This document shows, piece by piece, positions 1 to 6,219 of a stretch of 64,000 nt of DNA. Numbering within the stretch: position 1 is the first letter of the stretch; every line of letters begins with the position of its first letter. The DNA is from an uncultured Alphaproteobacteria bacterium (lineage in GTDB: Bacteria > Pseudomonadota > Alphaproteobacteria > RF32 > CAG-239), in assembly GCA_934277435.1 (NCBI GenBank), contig CAKQUE010000005.1, forward strand, positions 1-64,000. The letters run 5' to 3'. A program made the translations under genes and the position numbers. The notes beneath the pieces are model-generated. The model was not told the origin of the DNA and ran no database searches. It saw nothing but the letters and a program-made list of their open reading frames with translations.

Positions 1-520
1 TATTGTTTGTTTTATTTTAACTCCTGACTTTATCCTCGATAAAGTCAGGAGTTTTTCTTTTTCTCAAAACAATTCAGCGTGCTATAATAAACATTATTCA
101 GGTAATTTTTGTTTAATGTGGCTCATCTATAATATAAAATAACTTGCTTCGTGCGGTATTCGTTTTATATTGAAATGCAACATTAAGAGACAAATAACAT
201 AAGCCAATAAACAACCAAAGCAAATTTACTATTCTAACCAATTAGTAATAAGAAGTTACAAATGAAAATATTTATGACATTTATTCCATATTTTATTATA
301 AAAGAAAGTTATGACTACATGATAAGTTAATAGAAATGTCGTATTCATTTAAGTAAAAAGGATTTTCTGTGCAAGTGGAAGATTATATCATATGTCTGTT
401 GCTTTAAGAGCAAATAATTTTTAATGTTTTTTAATTTTTTGCAAAAAATATACTTACTTCTTGCATTTTAACTTTCTACACCCTAAGTATTTCATTATCA
501 TTAATATAAAAGAGGTTAAT
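1..520. other. AT-rich intergenic stretch
   Basis: Apart from the terminator hairpin at 21-56, which must end a gene lying outside the window, I see no convincing coding region, RNA gene or repeat up to the start codon at 521. The sequence is very AT-rich and broken by stops in all frames. Confidence 0.6.
21..56 (+). terminator. Rho-independent terminator
   Basis: A perfect 14-bp inverted repeat (21-34 with 38-51) around a 3-nt loop is followed by five T. It closes a plus-strand gene outside the left edge of the window. Confidence 0.85.
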
Positions 521-841
521 ATGATAAACTTTGAAAAAATATTTGATAATGAAATTCTTAATAAACGAATTAGTGAAGCGTACCATCTTGTTGAAGAGTA
601 TCGTCTGTTTATTAAAGAACAACTCATCGGAATTAAAATATATGAGAATTTAAAAGGTAAATTCTCATATGATATAAGTCACTATTACCAGAGTATTGAG
701 CAAGCATCACCTTATGTATCGTCAATTAATGGAAATTTTGATTCTGTTGATGAGGCTTTAATGGGTGCTAAAATGTGCTTATTTAATATACATTATAAAG
801 ATAATGTAGAACATCAATGGATTAAGAATGAATTCTACTAA
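521..841 (+). CDS. Hypothetical protein, 106 aa
   Basis: I do not recognise this protein. An upstream in-frame ATG at 461 exists, but the ATG at 521 is preceded by a good ribosome-binding site (AGAGG at 511-515), so 521 is chosen. The product is soluble, has no signal peptide or membrane segment, and is rich in Asn, Ile, Tyr and Glu. It appears largely helical in its first half. It stands alone between AT-rich spacers and ends before a bidirectional hairpin, so it is probably monocistronic. Its very low GC is in keeping with the flanking spacers and may mark an accessory gene. Confidence 0.6.
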   Translation: MINFEKIFDNEILNKRISEAYHLVEEYRLFIKEQLIGIKIYENLKGKFSYDISHYYQSIEQASPYVSSINGNFDSVDEALMGAKMCLFNIHYKDNVEHQWIKNEFY

Positions 842-856
842 ATAGGATGGTATATA

Positions 857-905
857 ATTATAGCGCTACCATAGTATAATCATCTTGGTAGCGTTATAAT
901 TTTAG
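857..905. terminator. Terminator between convergent genes
   Basis: A 16-bp inverted repeat with one G-T pair (857-872 with 886-901), followed by a T-rich stretch, lies between the plus gene ending at 841 and the minus gene ending at 995. It could serve both. Confidence 0.6.
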
Positions 906-994
906 TTTTAAATGGTATATAACTGTTTTTTGATAACATTTAAGTTTGATAGCAGCTTATTAGACTTAAGTGTTTACTTTTTTACAGAATATTA

Positions 995-1570
995 TTAAAA
1001 ATAGTATCGTATACCTAAAGAGAGTTCTTTCATATTATCTACAGACTCCATATTTAAGTGTATATAGCGCCCAATAGCTCTAAATGACCAATGATCGTTT
1101 ATATTATATTGTAATCCTATACCCGTACGAATTCCTGTGTCAGATTCGGTTTCAGATATTGTTAAATTATAATATTTAATCTTAGCTTCAACTTCATATC
1201 TTCCTATGCCTGTTGTTGCAATAAAATCTATTTTGTCATTTATAGGTACGTAAAATAACAAATCTGCACCATAAACATTGAAATTTGTTTTTAATGACGA
1301 GTAAGCTCCTTCTTTTTCAGTTGAATTTTGATAAAAACCTTCAATTCCGAAATATTTATCAAAGGTTAAACCTAAATTTAATGTTCCAGAATTGTAAGTG
1401 TCATCGACTATATCATTCCACCCATTTTCTAAATCAACTTTTGTGGAGTTGTAATCTGCACCTATATAAAATTTAGTTGTATTCCAATCATGTGTTAATA
1501 ATGTGTCATCGGCATTGGCTTGCAATGAAAATAAGCAAACTACACTTGCCAATAATAATGTTTTATTCAT
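995..1570 (-). CDS. Outer membrane beta-barrel protein with signal peptide
   Basis: The 191-aa product starts with a signal peptide (MNKTLLLASVVCLFSLQANA, cut near residue 20). It continues as alternating short amphipathic strands typical of small OmpA/OmpW-like barrels. The C-terminus LGIRYYF has the terminal aromatic residue recognised by the Bam complex. Of two possible starts, the ATG at 1570 is chosen because AAAGGA lies 8 nt upstream; the ATG at 1579 would overlap that site. The gene sits directly downstream of structured RNA A: only about 12 nt separate the RNA terminator U-run from the ribosome-binding site, so its mRNA probably includes RNA A. A second, different barrel of the same kind is at 61095-61697. 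The specific role is unknown. Confidence 0.8.
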   Translation of the reverse strand: MNKTLLLASVVCLFSLQANADDTLLTHDWNTTKFYIGADYNSTKVDLENGWNDIVDDTYNSGTLNLGLTFDKYFGIEGFYQNSTEKEGAYSSLKTNFNVYGADLLFYVPINDKIDFIATTGIGRYEVEAKIKYYNLTISETESDTGIRTGIGLQYNINDHWSFRAIGRYIHLNMESVDNMKELSLGIRYYF

Positions 1571-1596
1571 ATCAAACATCCTTTGTTAATTTAGTT

Positions 1597-1622
1597 AAAA
1601 TAAAACCCGCTATAAAGGCGGG
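1597..1622 (-). terminator. Terminator of RNA A
   Basis: On the minus strand CCCGC (1622-1618) pairs with GCGGG (1610-1606), followed by TTTTATTTT. It lies directly next to the pseudoknot partner strand at 1629-1624. The barrel gene ribosome-binding site begins about 12 nt further on. Confidence 0.75.
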
Positions 1623-1809
1623 CGGATGTTCGAAAACCGTGAAATATATGTATAAAACGGCTCGGCTTATTTGGCGCGAAGCCTTATTTAGCCGACATCC
1701 ATCCCAAGTGAACAGAAGTCGGCATATAGATATTTAAGTCGCTTATGCTCAAAGCGACTACATATATTTCAAAGGGTTTTCGAAGCCCTAAAAGCGCTAT
1801 TGCACCTTC
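1597..1809 (-). ncRNA. Structured RNA A: pseudoknotted leader-like RNA ending in a terminator
   Basis: Read on the minus strand. P0 pairs 1807-1802 with 1797-1792 around the loop AATA. P1 is 10 perfect bp (1784-1775 with 1638-1629). P2 is 12 perfect bp (1770-1759 with 1652-1641). P3 is 7 bp (1758-1752 with 1744-1738), immediately followed by TTAAAT (1737-1732). P4 pairs 1723-1718 with 1696-1691. P5 pairs 1683-1679 with 1668-1664. The strand GGATGT (1700-1695) can pair with ACATCC (1629-1624), which crosses P1/P2 and so forms a pseudoknot. A terminator (1622-1618 with 1610-1606, then a U-run) ends it. The sequence aligns with RNA B at 48354-48555. That the structures are real is an inference from perfect pairing and compensatory differences between copies. 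Confidence 0.75.
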
Positions 1810-1815
1810 AAAAAT

Positions 1816-1844
1816 AGAATAACTGCAATAGCTCTTATTGTAAA
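1816..1844 (-). promoter_or_regulatory. Putative promoter of RNA A
   Basis: On the minus strand TTTACA (-35, 1844-1839), a 17-nt spacer and TATTCT (-10, 1821-1816) would start transcription near 1809, exactly at the P0 hairpin. It is divergent from the putative RNA C promoter. Confidence 0.5.
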
Positions 1845-1855
1845 GACATTTTTAC

Positions 1856-1882
1856 TTTACATTTGGTTTTATTTCTTATAAC
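1856..1882 (+). promoter_or_regulatory. Putative promoter of RNA C
   Basis: TTTACA (1856-1861) and TATAAC (1877-1882) are separated by a short 15-nt spacer. Initiation near 1889 would fall just in front of the first hairpin of RNA C. Confidence 0.4.
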
Positions 1883-1888
1883 TTAAGT

Positions 1889-2080
1889 ACAGGTAGACAA
1901 TAGTCTACTTGTGGTGTCGTAACCGCTGTTCATTCGTCTGTTTTTTATTAGACGTTAAATATACCTCTGGCGAAAGCTGGAAGGTAGCAAAATATGTTAT
2001 ATTCGCAATAACTAATATGCTACACTATTTAATGAACATAGTTACGAATTTCCAGCTGCCTTATAGGTAGCTTTTTTTAT
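1889..2080 (+). ncRNA. Structured RNA C: third, divergent copy of the A/B architecture
   Basis: P0 pairs 1891-1898 with 1903-1910 around the loop AATA. P1 is GTAAC 1919-1923 with 2041-2045. P2 is GTTCATT 1928-1934 with 2031-2037. P3 is CGTCT 1935-1939 with 1950-1954, immediately followed by TTAAAT (1955-1960). P4 is ACCT 1963-1966 with 1982-1985. P5 is GTAGCA 1984-1989 with 2018-2023, extended by 1996-2000 with 2008-2012. AGCTGGAA (1975-1982) can pair with TTCCAGCT (2050-2057), a pseudoknot crossing P1/P2. A terminator follows (2054-2060 with 2066-2072, then seven T), sharing four bases with the pseudoknot partner. Primary sequence is little like A or B; the order and junctions of helices are the same. 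No plus-strand gene follows directly; the next is the carboxypeptidase at 2562. Confidence 0.6.
2054..2079 (+). terminator. Terminator of RNA C
   Basis: AGCTGCC (2054-2060) pairs with GGTAGCT (2066-2072, one G-T pair), followed by a run of T to 2078. Confidence 0.75.
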
Positions 2081-2110
2081 TGTCGCTAAAAATTTTTTAT
2101 AAAACGGTAA

Positions 2111-2141
2111 TAAAAAAAGCCCGCCTTACGACGAGCTTTTT
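2111..2141 (-). terminator. Duplicated tRNA-His-type terminator, copy 1
   Basis: On the minus strand AGCTCGTC, loop GTAA, then GGCGGGCT and a U-run. This unit and the adjoining tRNA 3' end are nearly identical to those at 2286-2340, about 175 bp away. Confidence 0.7.
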
Positions 2142-2147
2142 TCAATA

Positions 2148-2279
2148 TGGGGCGGATGAAGAGATTATTCCGCGTTGCTTCATTCACTTGCGCTCATCGC
2201 CAAATGGCGACCGGCGTACTCCCGTCCGCCTTTCGCTGGTGTCGAACTCTCTTTCCGAGAGTTCAAATCTGCATCCGCC
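2148..2279 (-). repeat. tRNA-His-derived inverted element (not a functional tRNA)
   Basis: The minus strand has a tRNA-His shell: extra G-1, acceptor GCGGATG (2278-2272) pairing with CATCCGC (2158-2152), C73 and CCA (2150-2148). But it is 132 nt long and has no D-arm or anticodon arm. The left end (2148-2170) matches the 3' end of the adjacent tRNA-His. The right end (about 2253-2279) is a similar tRNA 3' half in the opposite orientation. Between them lie a strong hairpin (arms near 2244-2251 and 2256-2263) and a GC-rich stretch with further small hairpins. I read it as a tRNA-derived palindromic insertion or degenerate tandem copy. Confidence 0.55.
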
Positions 2280-2285
2280 ATCCAA

Positions 2286-2316
2286 CAAAAAAAGCCCGTC
2301 TTACGACGAGCTTTTT
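2286..2316 (-). terminator. Terminator of tRNA-His
   Basis: On the minus strand AGCTCGTC, loop GTAA, GACGGGCT, then a long U-run, directly behind the tRNA-His 3' end. Confidence 0.8.
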
Positions 2317-2321
2317 TAATA

Positions 2322-2399
2322 TGGGGCGGATGAAGAGATTCGAACTCTCGACATCTGGTACCACAAACCAGCGCTCTAACCAACTGAGCTACATCCGCC
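2322..2399 (-). tRNA. tRNA-His (GTG)
   Basis: Cloverleaf on the minus strand. The acceptor stem GCGGATG/CATCCGC (2398-2392 with 2332-2326) has the extra G-1 (2399) opposite C73 that marks tRNA-His. The D-arm begins AGCTCAGTTGG. The anticodon stem-loop is CTGGT-TTGTGGT-ACCAG, giving anticodon GTG. The T-arm is GAGAG-TTCGAAT-CTC. CCA is encoded (2324-2322). Its terminator lies at 2286-2316. The 3' end is duplicated in the inverted element just downstream. Confidence 0.97.
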
Positions 2400-2561
2400 A
2401 TCATGGTAACAAATCTGTTAATACAGTTAAAAAGGTAAAAAGTCAATATCAAAGTTATAAAAAATCGATAAAAATCTTTCAACAAAAATACTTCTTAATA
2501 TTAACCATTTGTTTTCTTTTAGGGGGTATTGTTAAGATAATATATTAATCCAGAGGGTGAA

Positions 2562-3809
2562 ATGGTTAAAAAATTTGCGTTATTGTGTGTTTGTGTTTTG
2601 GCTATGCTGCGTGTTACCGTTGCAAATGCTTCGGTTTCTTCAATTATGATAGACGCTGCTAACGGCGAAGTTATGTATGAAATGAATGCTGATGAGCGTC
2701 GCTATCCGGCTTCTTTGACCAAGCTAATGACCTTATACATCACTTTTAATGCTTTGGAAAATAACCATATTAAACTGACTGATAAATTGAAAGTTTCTCG
2801 CACGGCTGCCGGACGTTCTCCGTCCAAACTTGGTGTGCGTGCCGGTGAAACTATTACCGTAAAAGACGCAATTATGGCGGTTATCGTTAAATCGGCCAAT
2901 GATTGTGCAACTGTTTTGGCTGAACATTTTGCTCCGACCGAAGCTGACTTTGCAGTGCTGATGACTAACACAGCCCACAAGCTGGGAATGAATCATACCA
3001 CGTTTAAGAATGCTTCCGGTTTGCCGAATAAACAACAGAAAACTTCAGCCCGCGATATGGCTATTTTGGCTATGGCGGTATATCATCATTTTCCGCAATA
3101 TTATAAATGGTTTTCGGCAAAGAGCTTCCAATACAAAGGTCATACTATTGGCGGACATAATTATATTTTGAAAACATTTGCCGGTGCTGACGGTATGAAA
3201 ACCGGCTATACAGCAGCTTCTGGTTACAACATTATTACATCGGCAAAACGTTCGGGAAAACGCGTTATTGCTGTAACCATGGGACATAACAGCGTTGGGG
3301 AACGTGATAAAAAAGTTTCAAAAATGATGGATAGAGGTTTAGTCCACATGCAAAAAGGCGATGTTGATGTTGCAACACTCACAAACGAAATCAATGGCAA
3401 AGGTGTAATAAAAGCTAAAGCGACACGCATGGCGGCCGTACAGAAAAAGACTCCGGCTAAAGCGCAAAATGTTCGTTTAGCCAAAGCGCAAAATAAAACA
3501 GCTATTAAAGCAACACAAATCGCGTCTGCAGTGTCAAATGGCCGTTATGCTGTGCAAGTCGGTTCTTTTTCCGATTATCAGCGCGCTCGCAATTATGCTT
3601 TGACTGTTAAAAATAAATTGGCTAAAAAATACGCCGTTCACGATATTAAGGTAGAAAAAGTTCAAGCCGCCAGCAAAACGGTATACCGTTCTAAGGTTAT
3701 TGGTTTGGCACGAAACGACGCTAACACAATTTGCCGCAATATGAAACGCAGCAACCAAGCTTGTCTTGTTACTGCCGACAGCGGCACAATGAAAATGGCT
3801 CAGCGTTGA
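2562..3809 (+). CDS. D-alanyl-D-alanine carboxypeptidase (peptidase S11) with SPOR domain
   Basis: Low-molecular-weight penicillin-binding protein that trims the terminal D-Ala from peptidoglycan stem peptides in the periplasm. A signal peptide covers residues 1-23. All three catalytic motifs are present: SLTK (Ser51, Lys54), SAN (Ser111-Asn113) and KTG (213-215). After a basic, low-complexity linker (about 270-325), the C-terminus from about 327 is a SPOR domain (GRYAVQVGSFSDYQRA), which usually binds denuded glycan at division sites. This S11-SPOR layout is common in alphaproteobacteria. The ATG at 2562 follows GAGGG. The stop overlaps the start of the next gene (TGATG), suggesting translational coupling with the MipZ-like ATPase. 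Confidence 0.93.
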   Translation: MVKKFALLCVCVLAMLRVTVANASVSSIMIDAANGEVMYEMNADERRYPASLTKLMTLYITFNALENNHIKLTDKLKVSRTAAGRSPSKLGVRAGETITVKDAIMAVIVKSANDCATVLAEHFAPTEADFAVLMTNTAHKLGMNHTTFKNASGLPNKQQKTSARDMAILAMAVYHHFPQYYKWFSAKSFQYKGHTIGGHNYILKTFAGADGMKTGYTAASGYNIITSAKRSGKRVIAVTMGHNSVGERDKKVSKMMDRGLVHMQKGDVDVATLTNEINGKGVIKAKATRMAAVQKKTPAKAQNVRLAKAQNKTAIKATQIASAVSNGRYAVQVGSFSDYQRARNYALTVKNKLAKKYAVHDIKVEKVQAASKTVYRSKVIGLARNDANTICRNMKRSNQACLVTADSGTMKMAQR

Positions 3810-4483
3810 TGACAGATGTTCCATTGATAGCAATAAGCAGTCCTAAGGTCGGCGCCGGTAAAACAACGCTGGCCTTTAATCTGATTGCCGCTTTGCTGCG
3901 TGACGGCTACAAGGTTGGCGTATATTCGCAAAGTGCAGAAGATTTTTTGCAAAAACGCTCCGCACTGATTCAAAATAATCCAACTATGAAAATGCCGGAA
4001 AATATAACAAAAGAAAATCTGCTGGCTCAAAATTATGGCGATGTGACAGCGGTTGTCGCCGACGTTCAAACAGAACAAAATAAAGATTTTATACCTGTTT
4101 TTTCGCGGGCTCATACCTTGATTACAATTGTGCAAAACTCAGACGATATTTTGTGGCAGCCATCCGATTCGTATTTAAATTTGGTTTGGAATGTAAAAAA
4201 ACATCAGGCCGCCGCCGGCATAAAATATCTGAATTGGGTGGTAGTTGAAAATAAAGTTGTTTCCGAAAACGACAAACTAAGCAATCAATTGGTGCTGCAG
4301 TCACGCCGTTTTGGCTTTAGACCAGCTCCGGCGCTGGAACAACGCAAGGCTTATACGCACATTGCGGAAGGTTATGGTGCGGCTGATTTGATTGGCGCTA
4401 AAACTATAAATATGTCTATGGCCGATGTTTATGCCCGTAGAGAGCTTTTAGTCTTAGCCGATTTTGTGTGGCAGCAGAAATAA
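3809..4483 (+). CDS. MipZ/ParA-like division-site ATPase
   Basis: A 224-aa P-loop ATPase of the ParA/MinD/MipZ group. It has a deviant Walker A motif, SPKVGAGKTT, with signature Lys13 and Lys18 near the N-terminus. The C-terminal part (RRFGFRPAPALEQRKAY) resembles the corresponding region of MipZ, which positions the FtsZ ring in alphaproteobacteria. The upstream ATG at 3731 is rejected because 3809 overlaps the stop of the carboxypeptidase gene in the typical coupled way. It is shorter than usual MipZ and the central part is diverged, so MipZ is a likely, not certain, identity. Its position close to cckA and hdaA fits a cell-cycle function. Confidence 0.65.
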   Translation: MTDVPLIAISSPKVGAGKTTLAFNLIAALLRDGYKVGVYSQSAEDFLQKRSALIQNNPTMKMPENITKENLLAQNYGDVTAVVADVQTEQNKDFIPVFSRAHTLITIVQNSDDILWQPSDSYLNLVWNVKKHQAAAGIKYLNWVVVENKVVSENDKLSNQLVLQSRRFGFRPAPALEQRKAYTHIAEGYGAADLIGAKTINMSMADVYARRELLVLADFVWQQK

Positions 4484-4577
4484 ATGTGTTTAGCTTATTA
4501 AAAAAACTTTACCTAGCCTTTTTTTTAATGATACATATATATAAAAGAGTTTTAATTATTAGAGAAAGGGATTGCAA

Positions 4578-6197
4578 ATGCTTAAAGTTATTAAAACAAC
4601 CGCTTATTCCGATATGAAAATGGGAACAGCCGGCTTACGTAAAAAATCTAAAGTTGTGTTGCAAGAAAACTATTTAGAAAATTTTGTGCAAAGTGTTTTT
4701 AACGCTATTGGCGGCGTTAAGGGACTGACTTTTATTTTGGGCGGCGATGGACGCTACTATAATAAAATTGCCATTCAAAAAATTATGAAAATGGCAGCTG
4801 CAAATGGTATGAAAAAAATGATTGTCGGTCAAAATGGATTTATTTCTACTCCGGCTTCATCGCACGTGTTGTTAATGAATAAGGCTGATGGCGGTTTTGT
4901 ACTTTCAGCTTCTCATAATCCTGGGGGAATCAATGGCGATTTTGGTATAAAATATGCTATAGCTTCCGGCGGTCAATGCCCAACTTCTATCAGCGATAAA
5001 ATTTATGAAATTTCCAAAACAATCAGCGAATATAAAACTCTGGACGAGCCAGATGTTGATTTAAGCAAATTAGGTACTCAAAAACTCGGCGATATGGAAA
5101 TTGAAGTTATTGATCCGGTAAAAGATTATGTTGAGATGATGGAAAAAATCTTTGACTTTGCCGCTATCAAAAAATTGTTTGCCAATGGTTTTACGATGGT
5201 GTTTGACGCTATGAACGCAGTAACCGGTCCTTATGCTCGCAAGATTTTTGAAGAAATTTTAGGCGCAAAACAAGGCTCGGTTTTGAACTATGTTCCTTTG
5301 GAAGATTTTGGCGGTTTACATCCAGATCCAAATTTGATATATGCTAAAACGCTGGTCGATTTAATGTATTCGGATAAAGCTCCTGATTTTGGCGCCGCTA
5401 ATGACGGCGACGGCGACCGTAATATGATTTTAGGCAAAAAGTTTTTTGTTACTCCGAGTGATAGTTTAGCTATTTTGACAGATAATTATAAACTTATTCC
5501 GGCTTACAAAAATGGAATTTACGGCGTGGCTAAATCGGCAGCAACTTCAACTGCTGTGGGCCGTGTAGCCGAAGCATTGCAAATTGGTTATTATGAAGTT
5601 CCAACCGGTTGGAAATATTTTTGTAATTTGATGGATAGCAATCGCATTACGTTTTGCGGAGAAGAGAGCTTTGGCACCGGTTCAAGCCATATTCGCGAAA
5701 AAGATGGCATTTGGGCGGTTCTGTTTTGGCTTAATATTATTTCCGCAACCGGAAAATCGGTGCAAGAAATTACCGAAGAACATTGGAAAAAATATGGTCG
5801 CAGCTATTATATGCGCAACGATTATGAAGGGTTGGATACAGAAATTGCCAATAAACTTATGGCGGATTTGGAAAGCCGTTTGCCTAATTTGGCTGGTAAA
5901 ACTTTTGGCGATTACACTGTATCAGAAGCTAAGCCGTTTATTTATAATGATCCGGTTGACGGTAGTTCGACTAAAAACGGTTTGATTGTTTACTTTACCG
6001 ATAAGTCGCGTATTGTTTACCGCTTGTCCGGAACCGGTACAAACGGGGCAACACTGCGTGTTTATTTAGAACGTTATGAAACCAAAGATTTGAATGAAAA
6101 TGTTGAAAATATGCTGGAAAATCTGGCTGATGTTTCACGTCAAATCGGTGAAATTACCGAGCGCACAGGTAAGGTAAAAGCGGACGTTTTGACCTAG
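4578..6197 (+). CDS. pgm: Phosphoglucomutase (alpha-D-glucose phosphate-specific)
   Basis: Interconverts glucose-1-phosphate and glucose-6-phosphate, feeding glycogen and surface polysaccharide precursors. The 539-aa length and sequence fit the PGM1-like family found in Agrobacterium. The phosphoserine loop SASHNPGG holds catalytic Ser112. The metal loop DGDGDR begins near residue 276. The sugar-binding loop GEESFGTGSS and the phosphate-binding segment LSGTGTNGATLRVY follow. The ATG at 4578 is chosen because AAAGGG lies 7 nt upstream; a TTG two codons earlier is less likely. The 94-nt gap after the MipZ-like gene probably holds its own promoter. Confidence 0.93.
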   Translation: MLKVIKTTAYSDMKMGTAGLRKKSKVVLQENYLENFVQSVFNAIGGVKGLTFILGGDGRYYNKIAIQKIMKMAAANGMKKMIVGQNGFISTPASSHVLLMNKADGGFVLSASHNPGGINGDFGIKYAIASGGQCPTSISDKIYEISKTISEYKTLDEPDVDLSKLGTQKLGDMEIEVIDPVKDYVEMMEKIFDFAAIKKLFANGFTMVFDAMNAVTGPYARKIFEEILGAKQGSVLNYVPLEDFGGLHPDPNLIYAKTLVDLMYSDKAPDFGAANDGDGDRNMILGKKFFVTPSDSLAILTDNYKLIPAYKNGIYGVAKSAATSTAVGRVAEALQIGYYEVPTGWKYFCNLMDSNRITFCGEESFGTGSSHIREKDGIWAVLFWLNIISATGKSVQEITEEHWKKYGRSYYMRNDYEGLDTEIANKLMADLESRLPNLAGKTFGDYTVSEAKPFIYNDPVDGSSTKNGLIVYFTDKSRIVYRLSGTGTNGATLRVYLERYETKDLNENVENMLENLADVSRQIGEITERTGKVKADVLT

Positions 6198-6219
6198 TTT
6201 TTGCTTGCAGGATAAACAA

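Noticed and set aside
1600..2080. A two-piece (permuted) tmRNA, RNase P RNA, SRP RNA or 6S RNA
   Set aside because: No tag-peptide frame, tRNA-like T-arm with CCA, RNase P consensus blocks or SRP tetraloop region could be found. The region splits into two divergent units, each with its own terminator.
2495..2508. CtrA site (TTAACCAT) before the carboxypeptidase gene
   Set aside because: Only a half-site with wrong spacing to the next TTAA; expected often by chance in AT-rich DNA.
2147..2548. Reading frames across the tRNA-His region on both strands
   Set aside because: They are translations of tRNA and of the inverted element and have no ribosome-binding sites.
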